A stretch of 64,000 nt of DNA from Candidatus Limnocylindrales bacterium. Its GTDB lineage: Bacteria; Moduliflexota; Moduliflexia; Moduliflexales; JAUQPW01. Shown in pieces: positions 41,459-50,729 of this stretch (within the stretch, counting starts at the first letter, position 1; each line of letters begins with the position of its first letter). The DNA lies in assembly GCA_035559535.1 (NCBI GenBank), contig DATMBG010000006.1:62001-126000 (forward strand), read 5' to 3'. Below the pieces are notes generated by a model. That model was not told the origin of the DNA. It did not search any database and was given only the letters and a program-made list of their open reading frames with translations. A program made the position numbers and the translations under genes.

Positions 41459-41698
41459 ATGGAAGAGATAAGAAAGCCAGTGACAGAGCCTCTAAGTATT
41501 GAAGAGGTTAAACAGCAACTCAAAGAATCCATTGAAAGGGATAGAAGAGCTGTTGCTCGAACTATTCGGCATGTGGAGCGTGAATTCAAAAAAGAAGTAA
41601 CCCAATGGATGGATTGGCGGGAGTGGGTAAGAACTTACCCCGTCAAAGCGGTTATAGGAGCTGTCTTCATTGGATTTTGGTTAGGAAGGAAATTCTAA
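41459..41698 (+). CDS. Small DUF3618/YqjD-like single-span membrane protein
   Basis: This 79-residue protein has a charged helical N-terminal region (VKQQLKESIERDRRAVARTI), which includes the motif DUF3618 proteins share (R..VARTI), and one membrane helix near the C-terminus (YPVKAVIGAVFIGFWLG). The pairing with the YqjE-like gene two bases upstream supports the call. ElaB/YqjD relatives bind ribosomes at the membrane in E. coli; that function is not shown here. Confidence 0.7.
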   Translation: MEEIRKPVTEPLSIEEVKQQLKESIERDRRAVARTIRHVEREFKKEVTQWMDWREWVRTYPVKAVIGAVFIGFWLGRKF

Positions 41699-42209
41699 AA
41701 AAATTAACCGCCCGGGATGCCCGGTTTATCCAGATAGACCCTTCTTTCTACTTTGATGGGGTTATGAATAGAAAACATCCGGAGAAGGGGAAATTTATGC
41801 TTTTTACTCTGAAATTTTTTTGTATCCCTTAAAATTAGAGGGAGTTTTTGGCCTTTGTTTGCTTACTTAACCCGATTTTGTGAGGCTTAATCCCCTTGAT
41901 TTCTTCCCCAAGGGTTAAGCTTGCTGAAGTCTCTTTTCTGGTAGCGTCAAAGGGTATTTTTTATTCTACGAACCTCCCAACGCGTATCTTTAGGAAAAAT
42001 CAAGTATTATTCCCATCATCGGAAGTTGACAAGAACGGTTGTAGAGTGTATTGTGCACTTGTAATGGGACGATACGCGATCATACCTCCCATAAAAGTTT
42101 GCATAAACGCTCAAAGCGTGTTGTTTTCAGATGAGAGATCTTTCCGAAAGGAGAACATGTAACGGAGTTCACTTATCAAGGGCGACTCCGTTATTCGGAA
42201 TACTTATCT
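41699..42209. other. Intergenic gap before topA
   Basis: No convincing gene is seen; an open frame at 41896-42162 has no binding site or protein-like character. A promoter lies at 42026-42054. Confidence 0.5.
42026..42054 (+). promoter_or_regulatory. Sigma-70-type promoter for topA
   Basis: TTGACA, 17 bases, TATTGT. Transcription from about 42061 gives a leader near 150 bases. Confidence 0.65.
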
Positions 42210-44513
42210 ATGACAAAATCTTTAGTGATTGTAGAATCTCCTGCGAAAGCAAAAACCATCAGTAAGTTTTTAGGTCCTCAATATACCGTTAAAGCATCTG
42301 TTGGGCATGTTAAAGACCTCCCGGAGAAAGAACTGGGGGTTGATATTGAGAATAATTTTAAACCTAAATACGTGGTTATCAAGGGTAAGAAAAAAATTTT
42401 ATCTGAAATCAAAGAGGCTGCCAAGAAAGCAGACGCGATTTATTTAGCTCCGGACCCGGACCGGGAAGGAGAGGCTATTTCCTGGCATATTGCCCAGGAG
42501 CTTAAAGACAAGCAAGATCACATCTACCGGGTTATGTTTAACGAGATTACCCGGCGAACGGTTCTGGAATCCATGAAGAATCCAGGTCGGATTGATCTCA
42601 ATAAAGTAGATGCCCAGCAGGCCCGAAGGATTTTGGACCGCCTGGTGGGATATAAAATTAGTCCCCTCCTCTGGAAGAAAGTTCGTAAAGGGCTTAGTGC
42701 AGGGCGGGTTCAATCGGTAGCGTTGCGGTTGATTTGTGAACGGGAGCGGGAAATTCAAAATTTTGTCCCGGAGGAATACTGGTCCATTACAGCTCATTTA
42801 AGAGGTGAGTTTCCGCCGGATTTCGAAGCCAGACTCTTTAAATCGGGCAATGAGAAAATCAAAATAGAGAATGAACAACAAGCCCGATCTATCTTGGAAG
42901 ATCTGGAGGGGGCTTCTTATAAGGTAGACAAAATTGACAAAAAAGAACGAAAGCGGAATCCAACTCCCCCGTTTACGACCAGTACTCTTCAACAGGAAGC
43001 TGCAAGGAAACTAAAATTCTCTGCGAAGAAGACCATGATGATTGCCCAGAATCTCTATGAAGGCCTTGAAATCGGTCAGGAAGGTGCAGTGGGTCTGATT
43101 ACCTATATGCGAACAGACTCTACTCGGGTATCGGAGGAAGCCCAGGCAGAAGCTCGCCAATACATTTTAGAAAAGTATGGAAAGGACTATGTTCCCGAAG
43201 TACCCCATAAATACAAAACCCAAAAAGCGGCCCAGGAAGCCCATGAAGCTATCCGCCCCACTTCGGTTTATCGGGTTCCGGCATCCTTAAAAAATTACCT
43301 GACGGAGGATCAGTACAAACTCTATGAGCTAATCTGGAACCGATTTATTGCCAGTCAGATGGAATCGGCCCTCTTAGAAGTAACAACGGTAGATATCCTG
43401 GCCGGTAAGTATCTCTTTCGGGCAACCGGGTCTGTGATAAAGTTTTTGGGGTTTATGAAAATTTATGTGGAAGGCAAAGATGATATCCAGCAAGGAATCA
43501 ATGAGGATGAAGGAGATTTGGATTCAGATCAGGATAAAATTCTACCTCCACTTCGAGTAGGTGAAGTCCTGACCCTCCTGAAGCTGGTTCCCAAACAGCA
43601 TTTTACCGAGCCTCCACCCCGGTACTCCGAAGCCAGCCTGGTCAAGGAGTTGGAAGCTCAGGGGATTGGGCGTCCCAGTACCTATGCAACGATTTTGAGT
43701 ACAATCCAGCAGCGGGATTACACGCGAAAGGAAAAGGGAAAGTTTGTTCCCACCGAGTTAGGTATGCTGGTAGTGGACCTTCTTCTGGAAAATTTCCCTC
43801 ACCTTTTTAATGTAAAATTTACTGCGGAAATGGAAGATCAGTTGGATAAGATCGAAGAGGGGAGAGCTAACTGGGTTCAATCTTTGGAAGAGTTTTACCG
43901 ATCCTTTAATCAAGAGTTGCAGAAGGCCTTTGTAGAAATGCGAGATGTTAAAAAAGAGATGGAGGAAGTAACCGAAGAGATCTGCGAGAAATGTGGTCAG
44001 CCTATGGTAATCAAGTGGGGCCGTTATGGGAAGTTTATGGCCTGTTCCGGTTTTCCTAAATGTCGAAACACCCGAAAAATCCCGCAAACTGAAGATGGTC
44101 AGGTCAAAACTCAAACCGAAGTGGTTACCGATGAAAAGTGTGAAAAGTGCGGTAATTCCTTAGTTGTTAGGGAAGGGAAGTTTGGAAGATTTCTTGCCTG
44201 CTCTACTTATCCCAGGTGTCAGTTTACAAAACCTTTCAGTACTGGAATTTCCTGTCCAGAAGAAGGGTGTAATGGGACGCTGGTAGAGCGGCGGGGACGA
44301 AATGGGAGAACTTTTTATAGTTGTAGTAATTATCCAAACTGCAAATACTCCCTGGCCTATAAACCTGTTGCAGAGCCTTGTCCAAAGTGTCAGGCTCCTT
44401 TTTTGATTGAAAAATGGGATAAAGATCGTGAGACTTCTATTATTCAATGCCAGCATAAAGGATGTGATTTTCAAAAGCAGGAGTCGGAGGCCAGAAACCC
44501 GGAGTTAGAGTAA
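42210..44513 (+). CDS. topA: DNA topoisomerase I (type IA)
   Basis: This 767-residue protein has the TOPRIM start KSLVIVESPAKAKTISKFLG, the metal site APDPDREGEAISWH, AGRVQSVALR, the active-site tyrosine in LITYMRTDSTRVS, and EAHEAIRPT. The C-terminus carries four topoisomerase zinc ribbons, each CxxC...CxxxPxC-like (starting CEKCGQP, CEKCGNS, CPEEGCNG and CPKCQAP). The last is divergent, with CQHKGC. It relaxes negative supercoils. It begins a conserved block with the NYN nuclease, xerC and hslUV. Confidence 0.97.
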   Translation: MTKSLVIVESPAKAKTISKFLGPQYTVKASVGHVKDLPEKELGVDIENNFKPKYVVIKGKKKILSEIKEAAKKADAIYLAPDPDREGEAISWHIAQELKDKQDHIYRVMFNEITRRTVLESMKNPGRIDLNKVDAQQARRILDRLVGYKISPLLWKKVRKGLSAGRVQSVALRLICEREREIQNFVPEEYWSITAHLRGEFPPDFEARLFKSGNEKIKIENEQQARSILEDLEGASYKVDKIDKKERKRNPTPPFTTSTLQQEAARKLKFSAKKTMMIAQNLYEGLEIGQEGAVGLITYMRTDSTRVSEEAQAEARQYILEKYGKDYVPEVPHKYKTQKAAQEAHEAIRPTSVYRVPASLKNYLTEDQYKLYELIWNRFIASQMESALLEVTTVDILAGKYLFRATGSVIKFLGFMKIYVEGKDDIQQGINEDEGDLDSDQDKILPPLRVGEVLTLLKLVPKQHFTEPPPRYSEASLVKELEAQGIGRPSTYATILSTIQQRDYTRKEKGKFVPTELGMLVVDLLLENFPHLFNVKFTAEMEDQLDKIEEGRANWVQSLEEFYRSFNQELQKAFVEMRDVKKEMEEVTEEICEKCGQPMVIKWGRYGKFMACSGFPKCRNTRKIPQTEDGQVKTQTEVVTDEKCEKCGNSLVVREGKFGRFLACSTYPRCQFTKPFSTGISCPEEGCNGTLVERRGRNGRTFYSCSNYPNCKYSLAYKPVAEPCPKCQAPFLIEKWDKDRETSIIQCQHKGCDFQKQESEARNPELE

Positions 44514-44605
44514 AAGCGGAATCAAATTTAGAAATCGGTATTCGAAAGAAAATCCAGATCCTATCGGAAATTTTTGTATTCTGACTTCTAATTCCTGAAT
44601 ATCCA

Positions 44606-45376
44606 ATGACCATCATTATAGATGGATATAACTTTATCGGTCGGTCTCGAAAATTAAGGATCGAAGATCCCCACTGTCGAGAAAAGCTCTTTCGAAAATT
44701 GACCGATTATTGCAGACTTCGAAAGAAGGATGTTATTGTTGTCTTCGATGGGGCTTGTCTGGGACCCGGGGTGGATAAAAAACGGACCTACGGAAGGATT
44801 ACGATCCTGTATTCTTCAGGAGGGCTTAGTGCCGATGAAGAGATTGTAAGACTAATCCGTGCCGACAAACAAAAAAAGCAATTGCTGGTAGTCACTTCGG
44901 ATCATGAGGTTCAAAACTATGCAAAATCCATGGGGACCCAGGTGACTAAATCGGAAGAATTTGAGCGGGATATCGAGAGAGTTTTTGCTCAAAATCGCGG
45001 CCGGGAAGAGAGAAACCGCCGCCTTTCCAACAAAGAGGTCCAAAAGTGGCTGGAAATCTTTAGTCAATCTCCCTCAGATGAGGGAGAAGTTGACTTCCCT
45101 TCGGGAGAGGATGTAAAATCTTTTCCTGAGGAAAGTCCTCCAAAAAGAGAAGCCACGGCAATGCAAGGGAGTAGTATAGATGAATCGGCGTCCCCATTTC
45201 AGAAGAAACTTCCCAGTGTAGCTAGAAAAAACAAAGGAGTTCTCCAAGAAGAAAGGATTCAAAAGCTAAAAAAGATAAAGAAAAAAATGCCCGAGAAACA
45301 AACCCTGGATCGGGTTCATGTTCATCTTTCTGAGTTAGAAATTCAAGAATGGCTGAAAATCTTCAAGGAAAAATAG
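44606..45376 (+). CDS. NYN-domain (YacP/Rae1-like) RNase with duplicated C-terminal motif
   Basis: This 256-residue protein has an N-terminal NYN/PIN-like domain (1-135): the acidic sites IIIDGYNFIG, VVFDGA, SADEEIV and VVTSDHEVQNYA match YacP-type nucleases such as Rae1. After it comes LSNKEVQKWLEIFSQ (about 139-153), then about 85 low-complexity residues, and at the very end LSELEIQEWLKIFKEK, a near copy of the same motif. The function of the tail is unknown. Its last codons overlap the xerC start by 28 bases. In many genomes the slot between topA and xerC is held by trmFO; here it is this gene. Confidence 0.85.
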   Translation: MTIIIDGYNFIGRSRKLRIEDPHCREKLFRKLTDYCRLRKKDVIVVFDGACLGPGVDKKRTYGRITILYSSGGLSADEEIVRLIRADKQKKQLLVVTSDHEVQNYAKSMGTQVTKSEEFERDIERVFAQNRGREERNRRLSNKEVQKWLEIFSQSPSDEGEVDFPSGEDVKSFPEESPPKREATAMQGSSIDESASPFQKKLPSVARKNKGVLQEERIQKLKKIKKKMPEKQTLDRVHVHLSELEIQEWLKIFKEK

Positions 45377-46359
45377 AAACTTATTTAGATAAATTCCTGG
45401 GATATCTGCAGATAGAAAAGAATTTATCCCAACGAACAATTGAAAGTTATCGAACCGACCTGCTTCAGTTCGAGAAGTTTCTCCAAGATACCCGGTTTGG
45501 TATAAAAGAGCACTCCCCAGAAGGTTTGATAGATTGGACAAGGATAGATAAAACCGTTATCCGGGCTTTCCTGGGCCATTTACATGAAAAAGGTCGGGCT
45601 AAGACTTCGATAGCCAGGAAATTAGCTGCCATTCGTTCCTTTTTAAAATATTTGAATCGGGAGGGTATTTTGACTCTGAACCCGGCTTCCTTTGTAACCA
45701 GTCCCAAGCTTCCCCAAAGAATACCCTCCTTTCTATCTGTTTCCGAGGTATCCACCCTGCTGCAGTCTGTAGATCCCCAGGTAAATCCTGAAAATTCAAG
45801 TTCTCAAACTTCAAAGAGAATAGGCTTCTCAGCCCCTCATCTCCTTAGCTTAAGGGATCATGCCATCTTAGAGGTTTTATATGCTACGGGGATAAGGGTT
45901 GGAGAGCTGGTTAATCTGAAGATTAATCAGGTTAACTTTGAGGAAAAAACAATCCGGGTACGAGGTAAAGGAAAAAAAGAGCGGATGGTTTTATTGGGAA
46001 CACCTGCTGTGGCAGCTTTGAAGGCTTATTTGCTCGAAAGAGAACGGTTGGAATCTCTGTTAAGAACTGAGAGAAATGAAAATCCACCTCTTTTTGTCGA
46101 CTATAAAGGGGATCCTCTAACAGACCGAAGTATACGGCGTATTGTAGAGAAGTGCGTGCGAAAGAGCTTACTTTCTAAGCAGATTTCTCCCCATTCCCTT
46201 CGTCACACGTTTGCAACTCATCTGTTAGACTCTGGAGCCGATTTACGTGCTATTCAAGAATTACTGGGTCATGAGAGTCTGTCCACGACTCAAAAGTATA
46301 CCCATGTAAGTATAAATAAACTGATGGAGGTCTATGAAAAAGCGCACCCGAAAGCGTAA
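45349..46359 (+). CDS. xerC: Tyrosine recombinase XerC (XerC/D type)
   Basis: This 336-residue protein has an N-terminal SAM-like core-binding domain (about 1-100) and a catalytic domain. The catalytic residues are in order: Arg in YATGIRVGELVNL, Lys in VRGKGKKER, HSLRHTFATHLLDSGADLRA (His, Arg), LLGHESLSTTQKYTHV (His and nucleophile Tyr). It resolves chromosome dimers at dif with FtsK. About 30 extra residues between the domains (VDPQVNPENSSSQTSKRIGF) are a loose loop. It overlaps the NYN gene and precedes hslV, the usual arrangement that supports XerC over XerD. Confidence 0.9.
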   Translation: MAENLQGKIETYLDKFLGYLQIEKNLSQRTIESYRTDLLQFEKFLQDTRFGIKEHSPEGLIDWTRIDKTVIRAFLGHLHEKGRAKTSIARKLAAIRSFLKYLNREGILTLNPASFVTSPKLPQRIPSFLSVSEVSTLLQSVDPQVNPENSSSQTSKRIGFSAPHLLSLRDHAILEVLYATGIRVGELVNLKINQVNFEEKTIRVRGKGKKERMVLLGTPAVAALKAYLLERERLESLLRTERNENPPLFVDYKGDPLTDRSIRRIVEKCVRKSLLSKQISPHSLRHTFATHLLDSGADLRAIQELLGHESLSTTQKYTHVSINKLMEVYEKAHPKA

Positions 46360-46365
46360 ATAGTC

Positions 46366-46517
46366 CTTTGTTGGTTGTCTGTTGCTTTGTAAGGCTAGAA
46401 TGACCTGTTCCCTGATTCCTATAAACCGACAACCTGAAATCTATCCGGAGAAGGGTCAATGAGCAGTTTAATAAATAAAAGAAACAACGGACAACGGACA
46501 ACGGACAACGGACAAGA
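46366..46517. repeat. 'CAACGGA' repeat element abutting the hslV start
   Basis: GTTGGTTGTCTGTTGC on the left faces four tandem CAACGGA units (46484-46513) on the right. The last units end just before the hslV ATG and occupy the place of its ribosome binding site. Confidence 0.75.
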
Positions 46518-46518
46518 A

Positions 46519-47046
46519 ATGTTTCATTCTACAACAATTTTATCTGTTCGGCACAAAGGCCGTGTTGCTATGGCTGGAGATGGACAAGTTACCTTTGGGG
46601 ATACAATTATGAAGCATAATGCTCGAAAAGTCAGGCGGATGTACCATGATAAAATTATAGCGGGCTTTGCGGGTGCCGCTGCAGACGCTTTTGCCCTTTT
46701 TTCCAGATTTGAAAATAAAGTAGAAGAATATCGGGGTAACTTATACAGAGCCTCGGTAGAGCTGGCTAAGGACTGGAGAACAGATAGAATTCTTCGAAGG
46801 TTAGAAGCTCTACTGGCTGTGGCAGATCGGGATTATTCTTTGATTATCTCGGGAACAGGAGACATTATCGAACCCGATGATGGCATTATCGGTATAGGTT
46901 CTGGGGGTTCTTATGCGCTGGCGGCAGCCAAAGCTTTGGTCCATCATACCGATTTGAGTGCGAGGGAAATTGTTGAGGAGGCCATGAAAATCGCTTCCTC
47001 TATTTGTGTTTATACCAACGATAAAATTATCGTTGAAGAACTTTAA
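46519..47046 (+). CDS. hslV: ATP-dependent protease subunit HslV
   Basis: From ATG 46519 this is 175 residues. The N-terminus [20 protein letters not shown] leaves the catalytic Thr after a short propeptide (mature TTILSV). [37 protein letters not shown] and [14 protein letters not shown] are family motifs. A longer frame from 46459 would include translated CAACGGA repeats and is unlikely. HslV forms the double-ring peptidase chamber capped by HslU. The site before the ATG is poor because it consists of repeat DNA (GGACAAGAA). Confidence 0.95.
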   Translation: MFHSTTILSVRHKGRVAMAGDGQVTFGDTIMKHNARKVRRMYHDKIIAGFAGAAADAFALFSRFENKVEEYRGNLYRASVELAKDWRTDRILRRLEALLAVADRDYSLIISGTGDIIEPDDGIIGIGSGGSYALAAAKALVHHTDLSAREIVEEAMKIASSICVYTNDKIIVEEL

Positions 47047-47080
47047 ACTTTATTAGAAATAAGTTTTTATAACTACTCTC

Positions 47081-47168
47081 CCACAAAGACACAAAGGCCC
47101 AAAGATTCAAAAAGAAAAATAGAAAAATCTAACCCTTTGTGTTTCTCCATGTCTTCATGTCTTTGTGG
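47081..47168. repeat. 'CACAAAGACAC' palindromic repeat between hslV and hslU
   Basis: CCACAAAGACACAAAGG and CCTTTGTG...GTCTTTGTGG are inverted around an A-rich centre; the outermost ten bases pair perfectly. Repeats of this type are widespread between genes in many bacteria. Confidence 0.75.
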
Positions 47169-47195
47169 GGAGATGGTTTATTTCTGAATCAGAGA

Positions 47196-48587
47196 ATGAT
47201 TATAAAAGACCAGGATAATTCCTTAGAGAAAACCGAAAGCCTGATGGATACTCTAACTCCTCGACAAATTGTTTCCGAGTTAGATAAATACATCGTTGGT
47301 CAAGTCGATGCCAAACGTGCAGTGGCTATTGCCTTGCGAAATCGCTGGCGACGACAAAAACTAAGTCCTGAATTGCGAGATGAAGTGGCTCCTAAAAATA
47401 TTATCATGATTGGACCCACCGGAGTGGGTAAGACAGAGATCGCCAGGCGGTTGGCTAAACTGGCTCAGTCTCCCTTCCTCAAGGTAGAGGCTTCTAAATT
47501 TACCGAAGTGGGTTATGTAGGTCGGGATGTGGAGTCGATGATTCGGGACTTGACCGAATTGGCAGTCAATATGGTCAAGGCAGAAAAACAGGAGGAGGTT
47601 AAGGAAAAAGCCAGAGTCCTTGCCGAAGAGAGACTCTTAGATCTTTTGTTCCCGTCTTCTAAACCTTCTGAAGAAACCTCCGCAGTTTCCCCAGAGGACT
47701 CTCGAAGCAGTACCCGGGAAAAGATTAGAAAGCTCCTTGCCAGTGGACAATTTGATGACCGATTGGTAGAAATAGAGGTACGAGATCGAACCCTTCCCAT
47801 CGTGGAGATTTTTTCCAATGCTGGTATCGAAGAAATGGATATTAATATCAAGGATATGCTTCCACCCGGGCTTTTTCCGACACGAACTAAAAAACGAAAA
47901 GTAAAAGTATCAGAAGCCAGGAAGATCTTGGAGCAAGAGGAAGCCCAGAAATTGATAGATATGGATGAAGTGACCCGGCTTGCTATTCAGAGAACCGAAC
48001 AAACCGGTATTGTCTTTATAGACGAAATAGATAAGATCGCAGGCCGAGAGAATTATGGGGGACCGGATGTATCCCGGGAAGGAGTCCAACGAGATATCTT
48101 ACCCATCGTGGAAGGATCTACAGTTAATACGAAATATGGTATGGTAAGAACCGATCACATTTTATTTATTGCCGCCGGGGCTTTCCATGTCTCAAAACCT
48201 TCGGATCTTATTCCGGAATTACAAGGGCGATTCCCTATTCGGGTTGAGTTAGAACCGCTGACAGAAAATGACTTTATCCGAATCTTAACGGAACCTCAAA
48301 ATGCTCTGATTAAACAATATACCGCTTTATTGGAAACCGAAGGAGTCCGGCTGGAGTTCACCGAAGATGCTATCAAGGAAATTGCATCGGTCGCGGCTAT
48401 CGTGAATGAGAGAACCGAAAACATAGGAGCCAGAAGGTTGCATACGGTGATGGAGAAACTTTTGGACGAAATCTCCTTCAATGCTCCTGAACTAAAAGAG
48501 AAAACAGTCGTTATCGATGCAGAATATGTCAGGACCCGATTGAAAGATATTGTAGAGGATCAAAACCTGAGTCGATATATTCTGTAA
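47196..48587 (+). CDS. hslU: ATP-dependent protease ATPase subunit HslU
   Basis: This AAA+ unfoldase has [21 protein letters not shown] at its N-terminus, Walker [16 protein letters not shown], the Gly-Tyr pore loop [10 protein letters not shown], an I domain (about 110-230, charged), Walker [13 protein letters not shown], and sensor motifs [29 protein letters not shown]. The C-terminus ends LSRYIL, the tail that docks into HslV. The start may be ATG 47196 or ATG 47244 (MDTLTPRQ, closer to E. coli); neither has a strong site. The frame further upstream runs into a repeat element and is discounted. Confidence 0.95.
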   Translation: MIIKDQDNSLEKTESLMDTLTPRQIVSELDKYIVGQVDAKRAVAIALRNRWRRQKLSPELRDEVAPKNIIMIGPTGVGKTEIARRLAKLAQSPFLKVEASKFTEVGYVGRDVESMIRDLTELAVNMVKAEKQEEVKEKARVLAEERLLDLLFPSSKPSEETSAVSPEDSRSSTREKIRKLLASGQFDDRLVEIEVRDRTLPIVEIFSNAGIEEMDINIKDMLPPGLFPTRTKKRKVKVSEARKILEQEEAQKLIDMDEVTRLAIQRTEQTGIVFIDEIDKIAGRENYGGPDVSREGVQRDILPIVEGSTVNTKYGMVRTDHILFIAAGAFHVSKPSDLIPELQGRFPIRVELEPLTENDFIRILTEPQNALIKQYTALLETEGVRLEFTEDAIKEIASVAAIVNERTENIGARRLHTVMEKLLDEISFNAPELKEKTVVIDAEYVRTRLKDIVEDQNLSRYIL

Positions 48588-48661
48588 ATAACTGAACAAC
48601 CCGGAGGAGCAGGGATAAAAAAATAGTCTCTGTGTCCTCTGGGGTTTCTGCCTCCCGGTTT

Positions 48662-49399
48662 TTATATACCCCTACTCAGCCGTTCAATCAAGAATACCGG
48701 TAGATTTACTTTTCTCATTTTCTGCTGAGTGGTTTGAATATCATAGGGAACCCGTCGAACTTCCACTCTTTTCTTATCCAGATCATAAATTGCATAGGCT
48801 GCTGAAGGATTACGATCTCGAGGTTGACCCACACTCCCCACATTTATGATGTAACGGAAGCCATTCCGGATCTGAAGGGTAAAAGCATCTTTTCTTTCCT
48901 CTATTAAACGATTCTTATCATCGAGGGCGTAGTAAACGGGAATATGCGAATGACCGATAAAAGAGATAGATTCGGTCATATCTTTTAGATGATAAATTGC
49001 ATCGGCGGGAGTAGAAATATAATCCCAGTTTAAAGGATTTTTGGGAGTAGCGTGAACGAAAAGAATATGGTTTTCCCTCACAGAAATCTGGTAAGTCTCT
49101 AATATTTTCCTGTTCTGATCAGATAAAACATCTTGGGTCCAGAGTATCGCATAGGCTGCATAGGGATTAAAATACTCGAGATCGGTTAAGCCGAGGAGGG
49201 CATGATCATGATTTCCCATGATGGTGAAGTTCGTCCGTTCTGCAATAAACTCCACACATTCATTAGGGTTCGGTCCATATCCCACAACATCTCCAAGACA
49301 GACAATCTTATCCGAAGGAGAGACTTTTCCTATCTCTTTAAAGACCGCCTGTAAAGCCTCTAAATTACTATGAATATCCGAGACGATAATGTATCTCAC
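48662..49399 (-). CDS. Calcineurin-like metallophosphoesterase (YfcE/MJ0936-like)
   Basis: This 245-residue protein has all five dinuclear metallophosphatase motifs: SDIHSNLEAL, LGDVVGYGPNP, MGNHDHAL, FVHATP and GHSHIPV. It belongs to the small group of predicted phosphodiesterases of unknown physiological substrate. It is last in the rib-nus run, 43 bases after nusB. Confidence 0.88.
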   Translation of the reverse strand: MRYIIVSDIHSNLEALQAVFKEIGKVSPSDKIVCLGDVVGYGPNPNECVEFIAERTNFTIMGNHDHALLGLTDLEYFNPYAAYAILWTQDVLSDQNRKILETYQISVRENHILFVHATPKNPLNWDYISTPADAIYHLKDMTESISFIGHSHIPVYYALDDKNRLIEERKDAFTLQIRNGFRYIINVGSVGQPRDRNPSAAYAIYDLDKKRVEVRRVPYDIQTTQQKMRKVNLPVFLIERLSRGI

Positions 49400-49442
49400 G
49401 GCTATCCTTCAGGAAACCCCTTCTCTGAGAAACCTGGATTGC

Positions 49443-49925
49443 TTAATCTGGATTCTTTGAGGTTTTAGATAGGTCCCTGACTCCAGGGCCTGGAGGGGAT
49501 GGAATATTTTCCGATTTTTTCTTGACCATTGTATGATGAATTTTATCTAAGATACCGTTAATAAAGGCACTGGATTTATCGGTGCTATATTTTTTCGCAA
49601 TATCCAGAGCCTCGTTAATGGTGACTTTGGGAGGAATTTCGTCTTCATAAAGCAATTCATAAATCGCAAAACGAAGTATATTTCTATCCACAGTTGCCAT
49701 CCGATCCAGGGTCCAGTTGGTAACATTTTGTATGATAAGTTTATCGATCTCCTCTTTATGTTCCATGACCCCCCTGACCAGGCGACTCGCAAATGCCTGA
49801 ATCTCAGGAGAATACCTGGTTAAGAACCAGAATTCTGTAAGGGTTTTATCTACCTCCCTAGGTAAAATATCCAGTCCGTATAATATTTTCAGAGCAACCT
49901 CACGGGCCTGTCTTCGTACACCCAT
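49443..49925 (-). CDS. nusB: Transcription antitermination factor NusB
   Basis: This 160-residue all-helical protein has the typical start RRQAREVALKILYGLDI, then TNWTLDRMATVDRNILRFAIYELLY and PPKVTINEALDIAKKYSTDKSSAFINGILD. These are the core NusB motifs. NusB with NusE binds boxA in rRNA leaders. It follows ribH after 21 bases, a widely conserved pairing. Confidence 0.95.
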   Translation of the reverse strand: MGVRRQAREVALKILYGLDILPREVDKTLTEFWFLTRYSPEIQAFASRLVRGVMEHKEEIDKLIIQNVTNWTLDRMATVDRNILRFAIYELLYEDEIPPKVTINEALDIAKKYSTDKSSAFINGILDKIHHTMVKKKSENIPSPPGPGVRDLSKTSKNPD

Positions 49926-49946
49926 ACTTCTTTTGTTTTAGAAATC

Positions 49947-50432
49947 CTAGGGAGTTCTCGAACTAAACTCCATTTCTTTAAGTAAATTAACCATCTCAAT
50001 AGCTGAAAGGGCTGCATCCCATCCCTTATTTCCCACTTTGGTTCCAGCCCTCTCTATGGCCTGTTCGATGTTATCGGTTGTCAAAACTCCGTAAATTACA
50101 GGAAGACCTGACTCTAGAGATGCAATAGCGATGCCTTTTGTAACTTCCGAGGCAATATATTCAAAATGGGGTGTTGCCCCTCGAATGACAGCACCTAAAC
50201 AAATAACCGCATCAAAGCGACCACTCTGAGCCATTTTTTTAGCAATAAGCGGTATCTCAAAAGCCCCCGGCGTTTTGGCAATGGTGATATCCTGCTCATC
50301 GGCTCCATTTCGATAAAGAGCATCTAAGGCTCCCTCCAATAAACGCTGGGTAATAAAGTCGTTGAATCGACTCACAACAATTCCAAACCGAAAACCCTCA
50401 GCCGATAATTTACCTTCCAGTATTTTAGGCAT
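49947..50432 (-). CDS. ribH: 6,7-dimethyl-8-ribityllumazine synthase
   Basis: This 161-residue protein has [62 protein letters not shown] (with the catalytic His) and [17 protein letters not shown]. It condenses the pyrimidine intermediate with dihydroxybutanone phosphate, the penultimate step to riboflavin. It lies before nusB. A 297-base repeat-rich gap separates it from ribE; in many genomes ribBA occupies that place. Confidence 0.96.
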   Translation of the reverse strand: MPKILEGKLSAEGFRFGIVVSRFNDFITQRLLEGALDALYRNGADEQDITIAKTPGAFEIPLIAKKMAQSGRFDAVICLGAVIRGATPHFEYIASEVTKGIAIASLESGLPVIYGVLTTDNIEQAIERAGTKVGNKGWDAALSAIEMVNLLKEMEFSSRTP

Positions 50433-50469
50433 AATTCCTCGTGGAGCAGTAAACAGTGGGTAGTACTTT

Positions 50470-50660
50470 GTTTACCCAGTTTTATTTAACTTTTAAGTGG
50501 CCCTCACCCCCGACCTCTCTCCCACAAGGGGAGAGAGGAGTTAGGACATGGGCAATTTCCAGGTTCCCTCTTCCCAATGCGGGAAGAGGACTAGAAAAAC
50601 TACCTCTGAAAACTCTTGTTTTTCCCGACCCTGTTCCGGATCAAGGGGAATAGAACGCGT
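50470..50660. repeat. MITE-like 'TTTAAGTGGCCCTCACCCCC' element in the rib cluster
   Basis: GTTTACCCAGTTTTATTTAA leads into CTTTTAAGTGGCCCTCACCC and CTCTCTCCC/GGGGAGAGAGG arms. The 5' part matches copies near 56.75 kb and (inverted) 58.98 kb. Confidence 0.75.
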
Positions 50661-50729
50661 TCTCAAGGAATCCTGAAGATCACTCCAACTTATTTACCAC
50701 TCCCTACCTGATAGCCTACCACCTACCGC

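Noticed and set aside
41896-42162. 88-aa open frame before topA
   Set aside because: The topA promoter lies inside it, its composition is not protein-like, and it lacks a binding site.
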